Under the pieces are notes generated by a model. The model was not told where the DNA came from and searched no databases. It was given only the letters and a program-made list of their open reading frames with translations. From assembly GCF_002982075.1 (NCBI RefSeq), contig NZ_PUEJ01000017.1, positions 1 through 64,000 of the forward strand: a DNA stretch of 64,000 bases. The letters run 5' to 3'. The position numbers and the translations under genes were made by a program. Position 1 is the first letter of the stretch; each line of letters opens with the position of its first letter. The DNA comes from Labrys okinawensis (GTDB taxonomy: Bacteria; Pseudomonadota; Alphaproteobacteria; Rhizobiales; Labraceae). Of the stretch, positions 40,328 to 50,247 are shown piece by piece.

Positions 40328-41170
40328 TCAGCCTTTCACCGCGCCGGCGGTAATGCCTGCCACCATCGCGCGTTGGACGATCGCGAACATGACGACGACC
40401 GGCACGATCGAGATCATGCCGCCGGCGGCGAGCATGCCCCAGGGAAGCTGGAACTCGCCGACCATGAGTTGCAGGCCGACCGGCCATGTACGGGCGCCCT
40501 GGCTCGTGGTCAGCATCAGCGCAAACAGGAATTCGTTCCATGCTGCGATGGCGACGAAGACGCTGGTCGCCACCAGGCCGTTACGGGTGATCGGCACAAC
40601 GATCTGCCACATGGCGCTGAAGCGGGTGCCCCCGTCGATGCGCGCCGCGCTTTCCAGCTCCTTCGGGGCGGCATCGAAGAAGCCCTTCATCATCCACACG
40701 AAAAGCGGCAGCAGGAAGCTTGTATAGGCAATGGCCAGGCCGAACTTGGAATCGAGCAGACCGACCGAACGCATGACGACGAACAGCGGAATAATCATCA
40801 GGACCGCTGGAAACATGCGCACGACCAGGTAGCCCAGCATCAAGGATCCGCGTCCGGGAAAGTTGAAGCGCGCGAATGCATAGCTGGCGAGGGTGCCGGT
40901 CAGCAGGCAGATGACCACCGTGATGGACGTAACCACCAGGCTGTTGAAGACGAGCACGGGATAGTCCGATTGGGTCCAGATCTTCACATAGTGATCGAAG
41001 GTGAAACGCGTCGGCAGGTAGACCATGGTCTGGGTGACGATGTCGGCGTCGACCTTGATCGAAGTCAGGAATGTCCAGACGATCGGGAACAGGCAGAAGA
41101 TCGCCAGCAGGACGAGAACCGCGTAGGTCGCGATGTCCCAGTTGCGCGAGGATTTCGAGATCGTCGCCAT
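40328..41170 (-). CDS. ABC sugar permease, MalG type (module A)
   Basis: A 280-residue permease with six membrane helices (AVLVLLAIFCLFPIVWTF first). The EAA loop is ELESAARIDGGTRFSAMWQIV. The start at 41170 was preferred over the longer frame because the added residues overlap the upstream gene. It lies 4 nt after the partner permease. Confidence 0.93.
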   Translation of the reverse strand: MATISKSSRNWDIATYAVLVLLAIFCLFPIVWTFLTSIKVDADIVTQTMVYLPTRFTFDHYVKIWTQSDYPVLVFNSLVVTSITVVICLLTGTLASYAFARFNFPGRGSLMLGYLVVRMFPAVLMIIPLFVVMRSVGLLDSKFGLAIAYTSFLLPLFVWMMKGFFDAAPKELESAARIDGGTRFSAMWQIVVPITRNGLVATSVFVAIAAWNEFLFALMLTTSQGARTWPVGLQLMVGEFQLPWGMLAAGGMISIVPVVVMFAIVQRAMVAGITAGAVKG

Positions 41171-41174
41171 CGGA

Positions 41175-42113
41175 TCAATCCTTGTTGACTTTGGAGACGC
41201 GGATATAGGCCCAGGCAAACAGCATCAGCAGAACGAACATCACCACTGAAAGCGCGGCCGCATAGCCGAAGTTGAAGTCCTTGTAGGCAGCCTGGAAGGC
41301 GTAGAGCGACAGCACCTGGGTGGCGCGCCCAGGACCGCCGCCGGTGAGGATCAGCAGCAGGTCCGGCGAGTTGACGAGGCCGATGACGCGCAGGATGACA
41401 GCCGCCGCGATCACCGTGCGCAGCATGGGCAGGGTGATGAGCCTGAGTTGCGCCAGCGGCCCCGCGCCGTCGATGTTGGCTGCTTTGTAGAGATCCGCCG
41501 GAATGCCCTTGAGGCCGGCCAGAAGCAGCAATGCAAAAAACGGGAAGCCATGCCAGGCCTCGACCAGGATCGCCGCCGCCATTGCCGTCGAAGGATCGGC
41601 GAACCATGCCTTGTAGCTGCCGAGAATGCCGGCCTTGACCAATAGGTCGTTGATGACGCCGAGGCGCGGGTCGAGCAGCAGCGACCACATGTGACCGGCC
41701 ACGACATTGGGCAGAAAGTAGGGCAGCAGGATTAGCACGCCCAGCAGCTTTGTGCCGGGCAGGTTGCGGTTGAGCGCCAGTGCCGCCACCAGGCCGAGCA
41801 GGAATTCGAGAGCGACCGAGGCCGTGGTCCACACCACCGTGTTCCACAGGGCGGTCCAGAAGACCGGGTCCGAATAGAGCCTGATATAGTGCTTGAATCC
41901 GATCAGGCCGGTTCCCAGCGCCGGCCGGTTCATCCGCATCTCGCGGAAGGAGAGCTGCGCGCCATAGAGCGTCGGGTAGAGCACCACCGCCAGGATAAGG
42001 ACGAAGCTCGGGATCAGCAGGATATACATCCAATAGCGGGTCTCGGAGAGCTCTCCGACCCACGCCATCGGACCTCTCGCCGGCCGGGCCGGCGTTGCGA
42101 TTGCATTCGTCAT
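41175..42113 (-). CDS. ABC sugar permease, MalF type (module A)
   Basis: A 312-residue permease; the first membrane segment is WMYILLIPSFVLILAVVLYP. The EAA loop is DLYKAANIDGAGPLAQLRLI. It pairs with the MalG-type permease downstream. The 97-nt gap to the binding-protein gene is the largest inside module A. Confidence 0.92.
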   Translation of the reverse strand: MTNAIATPARPARGPMAWVGELSETRYWMYILLIPSFVLILAVVLYPTLYGAQLSFREMRMNRPALGTGLIGFKHYIRLYSDPVFWTALWNTVVWTTASVALEFLLGLVAALALNRNLPGTKLLGVLILLPYFLPNVVAGHMWSLLLDPRLGVINDLLVKAGILGSYKAWFADPSTAMAAAILVEAWHGFPFFALLLLAGLKGIPADLYKAANIDGAGPLAQLRLITLPMLRTVIAAAVILRVIGLVNSPDLLLILTGGGPGRATQVLSLYAFQAAYKDFNFGYAAALSVVMFVLLMLFAWAYIRVSKVNKD

Positions 42114-42210
42114 TTGAAATCCCGACTGTTGCATCGGAGACAGGAGCGCTACCTGCCGGCCCCGGGGAACGGGGAAGACCGCTCCAAAAAACGGAGGGCG
42201 GCCCGGAAGG

Positions 42211-43455
42211 TTACTTGGCCTCTTCGAGACCGGCGATCATCTCGTCGACCGCTTCCTCTGCCGTCGCCTGGCCGATCAGCACGCGCTGGAAGGCCGGCAG
42301 AGCCACGCCTTCGGACCAGCCGGCAAGGCCGGGGAAGCTGGGCGGCAGCTGGCCGTAGCCGAGCACCTCGGCCGCGGGCGCATAGATCGGATTGCCAGTG
42401 ATCGCGGCGTGCTGGGCCAGCTTGGCGGATGCGGGGAAATAGCCGGTGGCCTGGAGAAACGCCAATGCCGCATCGGCCTCCGCCCAGAACGACACCCAGC
42501 TCCACGCGGCGTCGGCATTGGTTTCCTTCATCAGGCCATTATAGGCGTAGGCAAGCCGCGCGATCCGGGCCGAAGGGCCGGCCGGCATCGTCGCGGTTGC
42601 GAACTGCTCGCCCGGCTTGAGAGCCTTCTCGATGTCCTTGATCGAACCGGTATGATGCCACAACATCGCCGTCTGACCGGTGCTGAAGGCTTCGACAATT
42701 TGACGGTAGCCGTCGTTCGGCGCGCTCGGTGGCGCGACCTTATGTTCGGTGAACAGGCCGGCATAGAACTTGATCGCCTCCACCGCCGGCGCCTTGTCCA
42801 GGCCGATATGGCCGTCCTTGACCAGAGGCGCGCCAAACGCTTCCATGACGTCGATGATATATTTCTGGCCTCCGGCTCCGCCGCGCAGGCCGAAACCGTA
42901 GCGGTTCTTCGAAGCGTCGGTGAGCTTCTTGGCGGCTTCCAGGAATTCGGCGAAGGTCTTCGGGGCCGAGATGCCGGCTTCTTCAAACCAATCCCTACGG
43001 TAATACATCCAGTCGACGAAGGCGAAAGAGGGAATACCGTAGATCTTGCCGTCCCTGGTTACGCCTTTCCAGCGGTCGTCAGGATAGTCGGTCTTGCCGC
43101 TCCAGCCATTGACGCGATCCGTAAGGTCGACCAGCGCGCCCATCGCCGTCAGGTCGGCGACGCGCTCGGCCGTAACCTGCGACGTGTCCGGCTTGCTGTC
43201 GGCCGCAACGGCTGCCGTAACCTTTGCCATGAATTCAGGATTCGGGATGTTTTCCTGCGTGACCTTGACGGCAGGGTGTTTGGCCGCGAACGCCTTCATG
43301 ACCGCATCGAGGCCGGCGAACTCGACCTGGCTGGAGAAGTGATGCCAGTAGTTGATGTTGGCGGTCTGCGCGAGCGCCGCGCGTGGCAAGGCGCCGGCGG
43401 CGACCAGTGCGGCGACGGACTTGAGGAACGCGCGTCTATCCGCGGCGAAGGTCAT
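42211..43455 (-). CDS. ABC sugar-binding protein, Tat-like signal (module A)
   Basis: A 414-residue periplasmic binding protein of the MalE/UgpB class. A twin-Arg-like signal (ADRRAFLKSVAALVAAGALP, cleavage near AALAQ) precedes the mature domain, which has NINYWHHFSSQVEFAGLD and the VTGDP-like GYFPASAKLA region near the end. It lies 23 nt after the enolase-family gene. The ligand is probably a carbohydrate or sugar acid handled by that enzyme. Confidence 0.92.
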   Translation of the reverse strand: MTFAADRRAFLKSVAALVAAGALPRAALAQTANINYWHHFSSQVEFAGLDAVMKAFAAKHPAVKVTQENIPNPEFMAKVTAAVAADSKPDTSQVTAERVADLTAMGALVDLTDRVNGWSGKTDYPDDRWKGVTRDGKIYGIPSFAFVDWMYYRRDWFEEAGISAPKTFAEFLEAAKKLTDASKNRYGFGLRGGAGGQKYIIDVMEAFGAPLVKDGHIGLDKAPAVEAIKFYAGLFTEHKVAPPSAPNDGYRQIVEAFSTGQTAMLWHHTGSIKDIEKALKPGEQFATATMPAGPSARIARLAYAYNGLMKETNADAAWSWVSFWAEADAALAFLQATGYFPASAKLAQHAAITGNPIYAPAAEVLGYGQLPPSFPGLAGWSEGVALPAFQRVLIGQATAEEAVDEMIAGLEEAK

Positions 43456-43478
43456 GGCTTCCTCCCTGAAGGAAAATT

Positions 43479-44606
43479 CTAGTTGTTGTGGCGCCGTGTC
43501 ACTTCGACCTTGGCGCAGGCGCTGCGATCGAGGCCGGCCCAGTCATAGTTGTAGCCGACGCCCGGCTCGGAACTGACGTTGAGATACCCATCCTCGATGG
43601 CCAGGGGGCCGAGGCTGGTCAGGTTCCGGATTTGCCGCTCGTCGACGACGAGTTGCTCGTAATAGTCGTTATTCGATATCGCAGCGCAGAGTTGCGCATT
43701 CTCCAGGCTCATGCCGTGAACCTGGGCGCGCATGCCGAAGGATTCCGACATATGCGCGATCTTCATCGCACCGGTGAAGCCACCCTTGTAGAAGGCGCTG
43801 ACGCGGGTCATGTCCAGCGCGCCGGCCTCGATCCAGCTCGCCATGTTCCAGTGCACGCCGTCGGAGGTCTCGGCGGCCAGCACGGGAATCGTCAGCTTCT
43901 CGCAGAGCTTGGCGTAGGAGCCGAGATGGAATTCGCGCATCGGCTCTTCGTACCAGGAGAAGCCGAGGTCCTGCAGCGCGACGCCCACCTTGAGCGCGTC
44001 GACATAGTCCCACCCGGCGGAGCCGTCGAACATGAGGTCCGCATCGGGTCCGGTCCATTTGCGCAGGGCAGCCGACAGTTCGATGTCGCGCTTCACATCG
44101 CCCCAGGCATGCAGCTTGAACGCGGTGAAGCCCACATCCATGCACAGCTTGATGTGGCGCTCGTAGTCATCGAGCGTCGGCCAGGTGACGGTGGAGGCAT
44201 AGGCCGGCACTTTCGGGTCGTTGCCGCCCAGAAGCTGATAGACCGGCAGGTTTGCCGCCTTCGACTTCACGTCCCAGCACAGCACGTCGAGGATGCCGAG
44301 CGACCGCATGTGGATTTCCTCGACCCGGTCGATCTCCCAGATCAGTTTCCACAGCCGCTCGGTCATCAGCGGGTTCTCACCGATCAGCGCATGATAGCGG
44401 CGCGCAATCAGGTCAATGGCCGAGGCGCCGCGCACCAGCTCCATCGCGCCATGGATACCGGCATCGGTGTCCATGCGGATAACGGCCTTGCGCGGCCTGG
44501 TGCCGGGCGCCACGTCGCCATGCGAGCCGGCCAGGCCCCTGCGCCAGAAGAATTGTGGCCCTGGTTCGGTCTCGACGAGCCAGCAGGTGAAGCCGGTTAT
44601 CTTCAC
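43479..44606 (-). CDS. Enolase-superfamily sugar-acid dehydratase/racemase-like enzyme (module A)
   Basis: A 375-residue mandelate-racemase/muconate-lactonizing type enzyme. The catalytic barrel shows a K-x-H type second-strand motif (FKLHAWG), metal ligands Asp (LMFDGSAGW), Glu (WYEEPM) and Glu (LAAETSD), and a late His (QVHGMS). The set resembles acid-sugar dehydratases; the KxH variant differs from the KxK of module B. It is the first gene of module A; its promoter gap holds a TCTGATCTATCAG site. It likely converts an imported acid sugar to a keto-deoxy acid; the exact sugar is not readable. Confidence 0.9.
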   Translation of the reverse strand: MKITGFTCWLVETEPGPQFFWRRGLAGSHGDVAPGTRPRKAVIRMDTDAGIHGAMELVRGASAIDLIARRYHALIGENPLMTERLWKLIWEIDRVEEIHMRSLGILDVLCWDVKSKAANLPVYQLLGGNDPKVPAYASTVTWPTLDDYERHIKLCMDVGFTAFKLHAWGDVKRDIELSAALRKWTGPDADLMFDGSAGWDYVDALKVGVALQDLGFSWYEEPMREFHLGSYAKLCEKLTIPVLAAETSDGVHWNMASWIEAGALDMTRVSAFYKGGFTGAMKIAHMSESFGMRAQVHGMSLENAQLCAAISNNDYYEQLVVDERQIRNLTSLGPLAIEDGYLNVSSEPGVGYNYDWAGLDRSACAKVEVTRRHNN

Positions 44607-44624
44607 GGTTCCTCCCTCAAGCCT

Positions 44625-44637
44625 TCTGATCTATCAG
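44625..44637. promoter_or_regulatory. Candidate GntR operator, module A promoter
   Basis: TCTGATCTATCAG lies 19 nt upstream of the module A enolase start, in a 153-nt gap. With flanks it forms TTCTGAT-CT-ATCAGAA (44624-44639), a perfect palindrome. It shares TCTGAnnTATCAG with 50248-50260 at the module B promoter. Confidence 0.65.
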
Positions 44638-44759
44638 AAAGGCTTTATGATATATTATAGAGATTTGCAAGGGCGGTCCGTCCTTCGAGCGAGTCCCCCA
44701 CCCAGCCCCTCTCAGCGAGGGAAGGGCAATCTCGAAGAAAGCCTTACGATTGGCCGCCG

Positions 44760-45821
44760 CTACCGGATGCGGACACCGCTCCCGTCGAACAGCCGTATCT
44801 TCTCCGCCTCGAAGCGCACCGTCAGAACCTGCCGGAATTCGGCCTGCCGGTCGCGCTGCTCGGCGACGATCTGCTCGCCTGTCGGCAAGCTGCCATGCAC
44901 ATAGTTGGTCGGGCCGAGTCGTTCGGTCACATCGGCGGTCAGCGTCAGTGCGGCGCCCGTTGCTGCGGCAAGGTGCTCGGGGCGAATGCCGAGCTGGAGT
45001 TCGCGGCCTTCCTCCAGTCTGGAGGCGAGATGGCCGATATTGACCGTGGTGCCGCCGACCGAGACGGCGCCCCCGCCATCGACTACCACGGCCTTGAGGA
45101 AATTCATGCGCGGCGAGCCGATGAAGCCGGCGACGAAGGCATTGTCGGGATCCTCATAGAGATCGAGCGGAGAGCCGACCTGCTCGATCTTGCCGGCACG
45201 CAGCACCACGATCTTATCGGCCAGGGTGAGCGCCTCGGTCTGGTCATGCGTGACATAGATCATGGTGTTGCCCAGCGTGCGGTGAAGCTTGGCGATCTCG
45301 ACTCGCATCTGCACACGCAGCTCGGCATCGAGATTGGACAGCGGTTCATCGAACAGGAAGACGTCGGGGTTGCGCACGATGGCACGGCCGATTGCAACAC
45401 GCTGGCGCTGGCCGCCGGAAAGATTTGCCGGCTTGCGGTCGAGCAAATGGTCGAGCTGCAGGATGCGCGCGGCTCTGCCCACCTTCTCGTCGATCTCTGC
45501 GCGCGGTCGGCCCGCCATGCGCAGGCCGAAGCTCATATTGTCGGCCACGCTCATATGGGGATAGAGCGCGTAGGACTGGAAGACCATGGCGACGCCGCGA
45601 TCGGACGGCTCCTCGTCGTTCATCAGCCGGCCGCCGATGATGACGTCTCCTTCGCTGACCTCCTCCAGCCCGGCGATCATCCTGAGCAAGGTGGATTTGC
45701 CGCAGCCGGAGGGGCCGACGAAAACGCAGAACTCACCCTGCTCGATGGCCAGCGACACGCCATGAATCACGGCGGACGCACCATAAGCCTTGCGGACATG
45801 CTTGAGCTCGACCTGGGGCAT
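44760..45821 (-). CDS. ABC sugar-importer ATPase, UgpC/MsmK type (module B)
   Basis: A 353-residue ATPase: GPSGCGKST Walker A, FQSYALYPH Q-loop, LSGGQRQR signature, VFLFDEPLSNLD Walker B and a MalK-type regulatory domain with LGIRPEHL. It is paralogous to the module A ATPase at 39230. The start at 45821 (MPQVELKHV) is close after the permease gene; a longer frame through that gene is not coding. Confidence 0.94.
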   Translation of the reverse strand: MPQVELKHVRKAYGASAVIHGVSLAIEQGEFCVFVGPSGCGKSTLLRMIAGLEEVSEGDVIIGGRLMNDEEPSDRGVAMVFQSYALYPHMSVADNMSFGLRMAGRPRAEIDEKVGRAARILQLDHLLDRKPANLSGGQRQRVAIGRAIVRNPDVFLFDEPLSNLDAELRVQMRVEIAKLHRTLGNTMIYVTHDQTEALTLADKIVVLRAGKIEQVGSPLDLYEDPDNAFVAGFIGSPRMNFLKAVVVDGGGAVSVGGTTVNIGHLASRLEEGRELQLGIRPEHLAAATGAALTLTADVTERLGPTNYVHGSLPTGEQIVAEQRDRQAEFRQVLTVRFEAEKIRLFDGSGVRIR

Positions 45822-45838
45822 GACTATCCCTTCAGCGA

Positions 45839-46672
45839 CTATCCCTTCACCGCGCCGACGGCGATGCCGGACACGATCTGGCGTTGGAAGATGATGTAGA
45901 GGACGACGATGGGGGCCGCGGCCAGAACGATGCCAGCCGACAGCAGCGGCACGTTGGTCGTGTATTCGCCCCGCAACGCGGCGATGCCGACCATCAGCGT
46001 GCGCTGGTCCTGCAGCACCAGCAGGGAGATCAGCACGTCGTTCCAGCAATAGAGCGTGTTGAGGATGCCGAGCGTGATCAACGCCGGCTTGCCCATCGGC
46101 AGCATGACATGCCACCAGACCTGCCACGGCTTGGCGCCATCGATCCGCGCTGCCTCGACCAGCTCGCGCGGCAGGCCGCTGTAGAAAGCGGTCATCAGGT
46201 AGACACTGAACGGCAGGAAAAAGGCGGTGTAGGAAATGATCAGGCCGATGCGCGTGTTGATCAGGCCAAGCCCGATGACGGTCTGGTAGAAGGGCACCAG
46301 CACCACCTGCACCGGGATCATCAGCGAGGCGAGTATGACGATGAAGATCGCCTTGCGGTAGGGAAAGCGCAGCACGGCCAGCGCGAAGCCGGCCAGCGAC
46401 GAGACGATGAGCAACAGCAGCACGGCACCTGCCGTCACGATCAGCGAATTGAAGAAATACTCGCCCAGCCGGGCGCGCGACCAGGCCTGTACGAAATTGT
46501 CGAAGGTCGGCTCGCTGACGATGCCGAAGCGGTTGAGGATGTAGCCCTTGCTGGTCTTCAGCGCATTGTTGACGGCGAAGAAGACCGGGTAGACACATGA
46601 CAGCGCAAGCAGCGCCATGGGCACCGAGAGGATCCAGAGCGTACGCTTCTCGCGTTTTCCCGCTGCGGCCAT
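45839..46672 (-). CDS. ABC sugar permease, MalG type (module B)
   Basis: A 277-residue permease (first helix LWILSVPMALLALSCVYPVF), with EAA loop ELVEAARIDGAKPWQVWWHV and the typical VKG end. It follows its partner by 7 nt. Confidence 0.93.
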   Translation of the reverse strand: MAAAGKREKRTLWILSVPMALLALSCVYPVFFAVNNALKTSKGYILNRFGIVSEPTFDNFVQAWSRARLGEYFFNSLIVTAGAVLLLLIVSSLAGFALAVLRFPYRKAIFIVILASLMIPVQVVLVPFYQTVIGLGLINTRIGLIISYTAFFLPFSVYLMTAFYSGLPRELVEAARIDGAKPWQVWWHVMLPMGKPALITLGILNTLYCWNDVLISLLVLQDQRTLMVGIAALRGEYTTNVPLLSAGIVLAAAPIVVLYIIFQRQIVSGIAVGAVKG

Positions 46673-46679
46673 GATCGCC

Positions 46680-47588
46680 TCACAAATTCGAGTTGCGGTT
46701 CATGATGCGGATCTGCAGCCAGGCGAGACCGCCCATCAGCACGAACAGCACCATCGAGATCGCCGCCGCATAGCCCGGGCGGTTCATCTTGCCCTGCTCC
46801 AGCCAGATCAGGAATTCCGGCAGCGTCGTCGCCGTGCCGGGCCCGCCTGCCGTCAGCACGTAGATCAGCCCGAACATGGAAGTGAGCACGCCGATGGTGG
46901 TGACGACGGCCACGAATTCGATGATCGGCCTCAGCGAGGGGATGATGACGTAGATCCAGGTCTGCCACAGCTTGGCGCCGTCCAGCCGCGCCGCCTCCAG
47001 CATGTCCTTGGGCACCGTCGACAGGCCGGCAAGGAAGATCAGCAGGCTCATGCCGAAGGTGGACCAGAGCTGCACCGCGATCAGGCTGGCCATGGCGGTG
47101 CCGCCCTGTCCCAGCCAGTCCACCGGCGAGATGCCGACCAGTTTCAACAGCGCGTTCAGGCTGCCGTCGCGCCGCAGCACGACGTTGAAGATCGAGCCGA
47201 CGATGACCGATGACAGCACTGCCGGAAAGAAATAGACGGCCCGGAAGACCTTGCCGCCCGGCACGCCCTGATGGATCAGGATCGCCAGAAGCATCGGCAG
47301 CATGATCCAGATGGGCAAGGTGACCAGCAGCGTGATGGTATTTGCCAGGCTGTCGTGAAAGACCGGGTCACGGGCGATCGCGGCATAATTGTCGGTGCCG
47401 ACGAAATCCATGCGGTCGATGCCGTTGGCGTTGGTAAAGGACAGCACGAAGCCCCACACCAGCGGAATGATGCGGAACATCAGGACTAGGAGCAGCGCCG
47501 GCAGCACGAAAAGATAGGCGAAACGGCGTTCCGAGCGGCTGCCGAAGCCGGATTTCTTCCGGGTGGTGGGGCGAGGTGCAATGGTCAT
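46680..47588 (-). CDS. ABC sugar permease, MalF type (module B)
   Basis: A 302-residue permease with a basic N-terminus then FAYLFVLPALLLVLMFRIIP. The EAA loop is DMLEAARLDGAKLWQTWIYV. The start at 47588 avoids a long non-coding extension. It lies 162 nt after the binding-protein gene, a gap in which I see only GC-rich sequence and no clear signal. Confidence 0.92.
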   Translation of the reverse strand: MTIAPRPTTRKKSGFGSRSERRFAYLFVLPALLLVLMFRIIPLVWGFVLSFTNANGIDRMDFVGTDNYAAIARDPVFHDSLANTITLLVTLPIWIMLPMLLAILIHQGVPGGKVFRAVYFFPAVLSSVIVGSIFNVVLRRDGSLNALLKLVGISPVDWLGQGGTAMASLIAVQLWSTFGMSLLIFLAGLSTVPKDMLEAARLDGAKLWQTWIYVIIPSLRPIIEFVAVVTTIGVLTSMFGLIYVLTAGGPGTATTLPEFLIWLEQGKMNRPGYAAAISMVLFVLMGGLAWLQIRIMNRNSNL

Positions 47589-47750
47589 GGGATGTGCCGG
47601 CTTTTGGAAAATGTCGTTGACAATGGACGCCGGCCCTTCCTGCCCGCCGGACATTTCTCCCCGTAGAGGCGGGCAGAAGGCAGTAGCGGACGTGGGGTGG
47701 CCGATCCTGCAAACTCTGGAGAGCGCCCGCCGCCATCCCGCCAAGCCTGG

Positions 47751-49016
47751 CTATCGTCCCGCCCGTGCCTGCGCCTGCACTTCATCCATGCGGGCCGCGG
47801 CGGCGTCCACCGTCACGGCGCCATTGAGCAACAACTGGCTCTGGCGGTGCCATTCCTCGATTTCCGCCGTCGTCATGTTGGTGTGCGCGGTGGGGGCGCC
47901 CGACGTCGCCATCCAGCCGATGATCGCCTTGGCCGAGGGGCTCGCCAGCGTGCTGGTGTCCACCTTGGTGTTGGCGGCGATGGTGCCGGCATCGTGGAAG
48001 AACACCTGCATGGCCGCCGGGGCGGCGAACGCCTTGGCGAGGTCGATGGCGAGATCGGCGTTGGGCGACTTGTTGTTCACGGCATAGCCGATGCCGCCGG
48101 ACAGCGGAAACTTCAGGTCGTCGGCCTTCTTGTCGCTGGCCAACGTGGGTGAGAGGGGCTTGAAGACGCCGACATTCTCGGCGCCCAGGAACTCATCGAA
48201 CTGCTTCCAGTGGGCGACGTCGGAGATGAGGCCAATGGTGTTGGCGCCTTCGCCGCGCATGAAGGCTTCATACTCGTCCATGAATTTGGCGGTGGAATTG
48301 GCGCCCTCGGCGTACCAGCCCCAGGCCTGCGTATCGACCCAGGCCTGCAGGATCGCCTTCACCTGGGGGCTCGACCATTTCAGCTTGCCGGCCGCCCACT
48401 CGGCCTGCTCGGCGTCGGAGAAGGAATTGGCGGCCATGGAGGAAAAGAAGAACTCGGCGCCGAAACCTTCCTTGTTGCCCAGCGTGAAGCAGGGCACGTC
48501 GCCCTTGGCCTTGATCGCATCGCAGGCCTTCTTGAGTTCGTTCCAGGTCCTGGGCGGGCTTTCCGGATCGAGCCCGGCATTCTTGTAGAGCGTCTTGTTG
48601 TAGTAGACGACAAAGCCCTGGATCGAAAGCGGTACCGCGTAGACGGCGCCGTCCTTGCCGGTAAATTCCTCCCAGCCTTTGATGTCGCCCCTGATGTCGG
48701 CGACCTTGTCGTCCAGCTTCACCATGGCGCCGACCCGCTCCCTGGCCTGCGCACCGCCATGCAGGAGGATGAGGTCGGGACCGCCGGCCGAAGACAGGGC
48801 CGTGCCGAGCAGGGTGTAATATTGGTCGTGCGGCTGCATGACGTATTTGACGGTGACGCCCGGATGTGCCGCCTCGAAATCCGCCTTCACCTTCGCGAAA
48901 TAGCCTGACGTGACCGGGTCGCCCGACTTCCAGTCCCAGACGGTGAGTTCCTGCGCCATAGCGGGGGTGGCCGTCAGCGCAGCAAAGAGGGCGGCAAAGC
49001 CGAGGGCATGTCTCAT
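47751..49016 (-). CDS. ABC sugar-binding protein, Sec signal (module B)
   Basis: A 421-residue periplasmic binding protein. The Sec signal is MRHALGFAALFAALTATPA with AMA cleavage, then QELTVWDWKSGDPVTSGYF. The class is MalE/UgpB. It uses a Sec signal while its module A counterpart uses a Tat-like one. It lies 31 nt after the module B enolase gene. Confidence 0.93.
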   Translation of the reverse strand: MRHALGFAALFAALTATPAMAQELTVWDWKSGDPVTSGYFAKVKADFEAAHPGVTVKYVMQPHDQYYTLLGTALSSAGGPDLILLHGGAQARERVGAMVKLDDKVADIRGDIKGWEEFTGKDGAVYAVPLSIQGFVVYYNKTLYKNAGLDPESPPRTWNELKKACDAIKAKGDVPCFTLGNKEGFGAEFFFSSMAANSFSDAEQAEWAAGKLKWSSPQVKAILQAWVDTQAWGWYAEGANSTAKFMDEYEAFMRGEGANTIGLISDVAHWKQFDEFLGAENVGVFKPLSPTLASDKKADDLKFPLSGGIGYAVNNKSPNADLAIDLAKAFAAPAAMQVFFHDAGTIAANTKVDTSTLASPSAKAIIGWMATSGAPTAHTNMTTAEIEEWHRQSQLLLNGAVTVDAAAARMDEVQAQARAGR

Positions 49017-49047
49017 GGCAATTTCCTCCGGATGCAATGTTCTTTTG

Positions 49048-50223
49048 TCAGCAGTCGTTTGCGGTTTGCCGCTGGCGCGGCGCCGCGCCGACACGGGGAT
49101 TGTGCGGCGCCTCGCCCAGCGCGTCGCGGCCGAGCAGCTCGGGCCGATGCCATTGCTTGCGGGCCGTCTCGCTGAGCACCAGGCCGTGGCCGGGGCGTTC
49201 GGGCGCATAGGCGAAGCCGTCCTCGATCAGCACCGGCTCCTCGACGAGGTGGTCGAAATTCTGGAACGAATATTCCAGCCACTCCACCTCCGGCAGGGCG
49301 CACGCGGTGTGGACGCCCAGCTCGAGGAAGGTGTTGCCGAGCGACACCGGTATGCCTTTGTCGGCGGCCAGCCAGCCGATACGCATGACGTCGGTGACCT
49401 GGCCATGCACGTTGAGGATGTCGGTCGCGCCTTCTTCCATCAGGATGCGCTTGCCGGTCGCGTCGAGATATTCGCCGGAGTTGATCAGCGTCCACGGGCA
49501 GGCCCTGCGCAGCAACCGCAGCCCCTCATAATCGTTGCGCAGGATCGGGTCCTCGACCCAGAGCAGGTCATGGCCCGCGCGGTGGATCTTCTCCAGCTTG
49601 GCGGCGGCCTCCTTGGCGCCCCATGCTTCGTTGGCATCGATCATCACCAGGGCGTTCTTGCGCACGCTCTTCTTCAACAACTCGATGCGGTGCAGGTCCC
49701 AGTCGAAATCGGGGCTGCCGACCTTGATCTTGAAGGCGCTGTAGCCGATTGCGTCGGCATGCCCGAAAAGCTCGGCGAAGGCATCGTCGGAAAGATGAAA
49801 GTCGAGGCCGCTGGCATAGGCCCTGACGCGGCCGCGGGTGCCGCCGAGCAGCTTGAACAGCGGCAGCCCGGCTTCCTTGGCGGCGAGGTCCCACAGGGCC
49901 ACCTGGATCGCCTCTCCAAAGGGCAGCATCGGCGTCCGCTGGTTGCCGCCGCGCGGCCGGCCGACGCGGTGGACCAGGGCCGAAGGATAGCCCCCCTCCA
50001 GCGCCGGCCACAGCTCGGTCCGGAAGATGCGGCCGATTTCGGCTTCCGCCGGCATTGGCACGAACAGCGTCTGCGCGAAGCCGAGACCGACCGCGCCATT
50101 GTCGGCGATCAGCTCCAGCGCCACCACATTGGCGTCGTCGGCGCGCACCTGGCTGTCGCCGATGACGCGGTCTCGGGCAAACTGGAAACGCGTGATGCGG
50201 TAGTCTACAAGGCGAAGGGGCAT
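49048..50223 (-). CDS. Enolase-superfamily sugar-acid dehydratase/racemase-like enzyme (module B)
   Basis: A 391-residue enzyme of the mandelate-racemase subgroup. It has the KxK motif (FKIKVG), metal ligands Asp (MIDANEAW), Glu (WVEDPI) and Glu (NSGEYLD), and a late segment (VHGQVTD, SLGNTF). It is the first gene of module B and is divergent from the GntR gene at 50299. It probably dehydrates or epimerises an imported acid sugar. It is not a close duplicate of the module A enzyme, because the key second-strand motif differs. Confidence 0.9.
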   Translation of the reverse strand: MPLRLVDYRITRFQFARDRVIGDSQVRADDANVVALELIADNGAVGLGFAQTLFVPMPAEAEIGRIFRTELWPALEGGYPSALVHRVGRPRGGNQRTPMLPFGEAIQVALWDLAAKEAGLPLFKLLGGTRGRVRAYASGLDFHLSDDAFAELFGHADAIGYSAFKIKVGSPDFDWDLHRIELLKKSVRKNALVMIDANEAWGAKEAAAKLEKIHRAGHDLLWVEDPILRNDYEGLRLLRRACPWTLINSGEYLDATGKRILMEEGATDILNVHGQVTDVMRIGWLAADKGIPVSLGNTFLELGVHTACALPEVEWLEYSFQNFDHLVEEPVLIEDGFAYAPERPGHGLVLSETARKQWHRPELLGRDALGEAPHNPRVGAAPRQRQTANDC

Positions 50224-50247
50224 GTTTCTGATCGACTTATGTAGCGC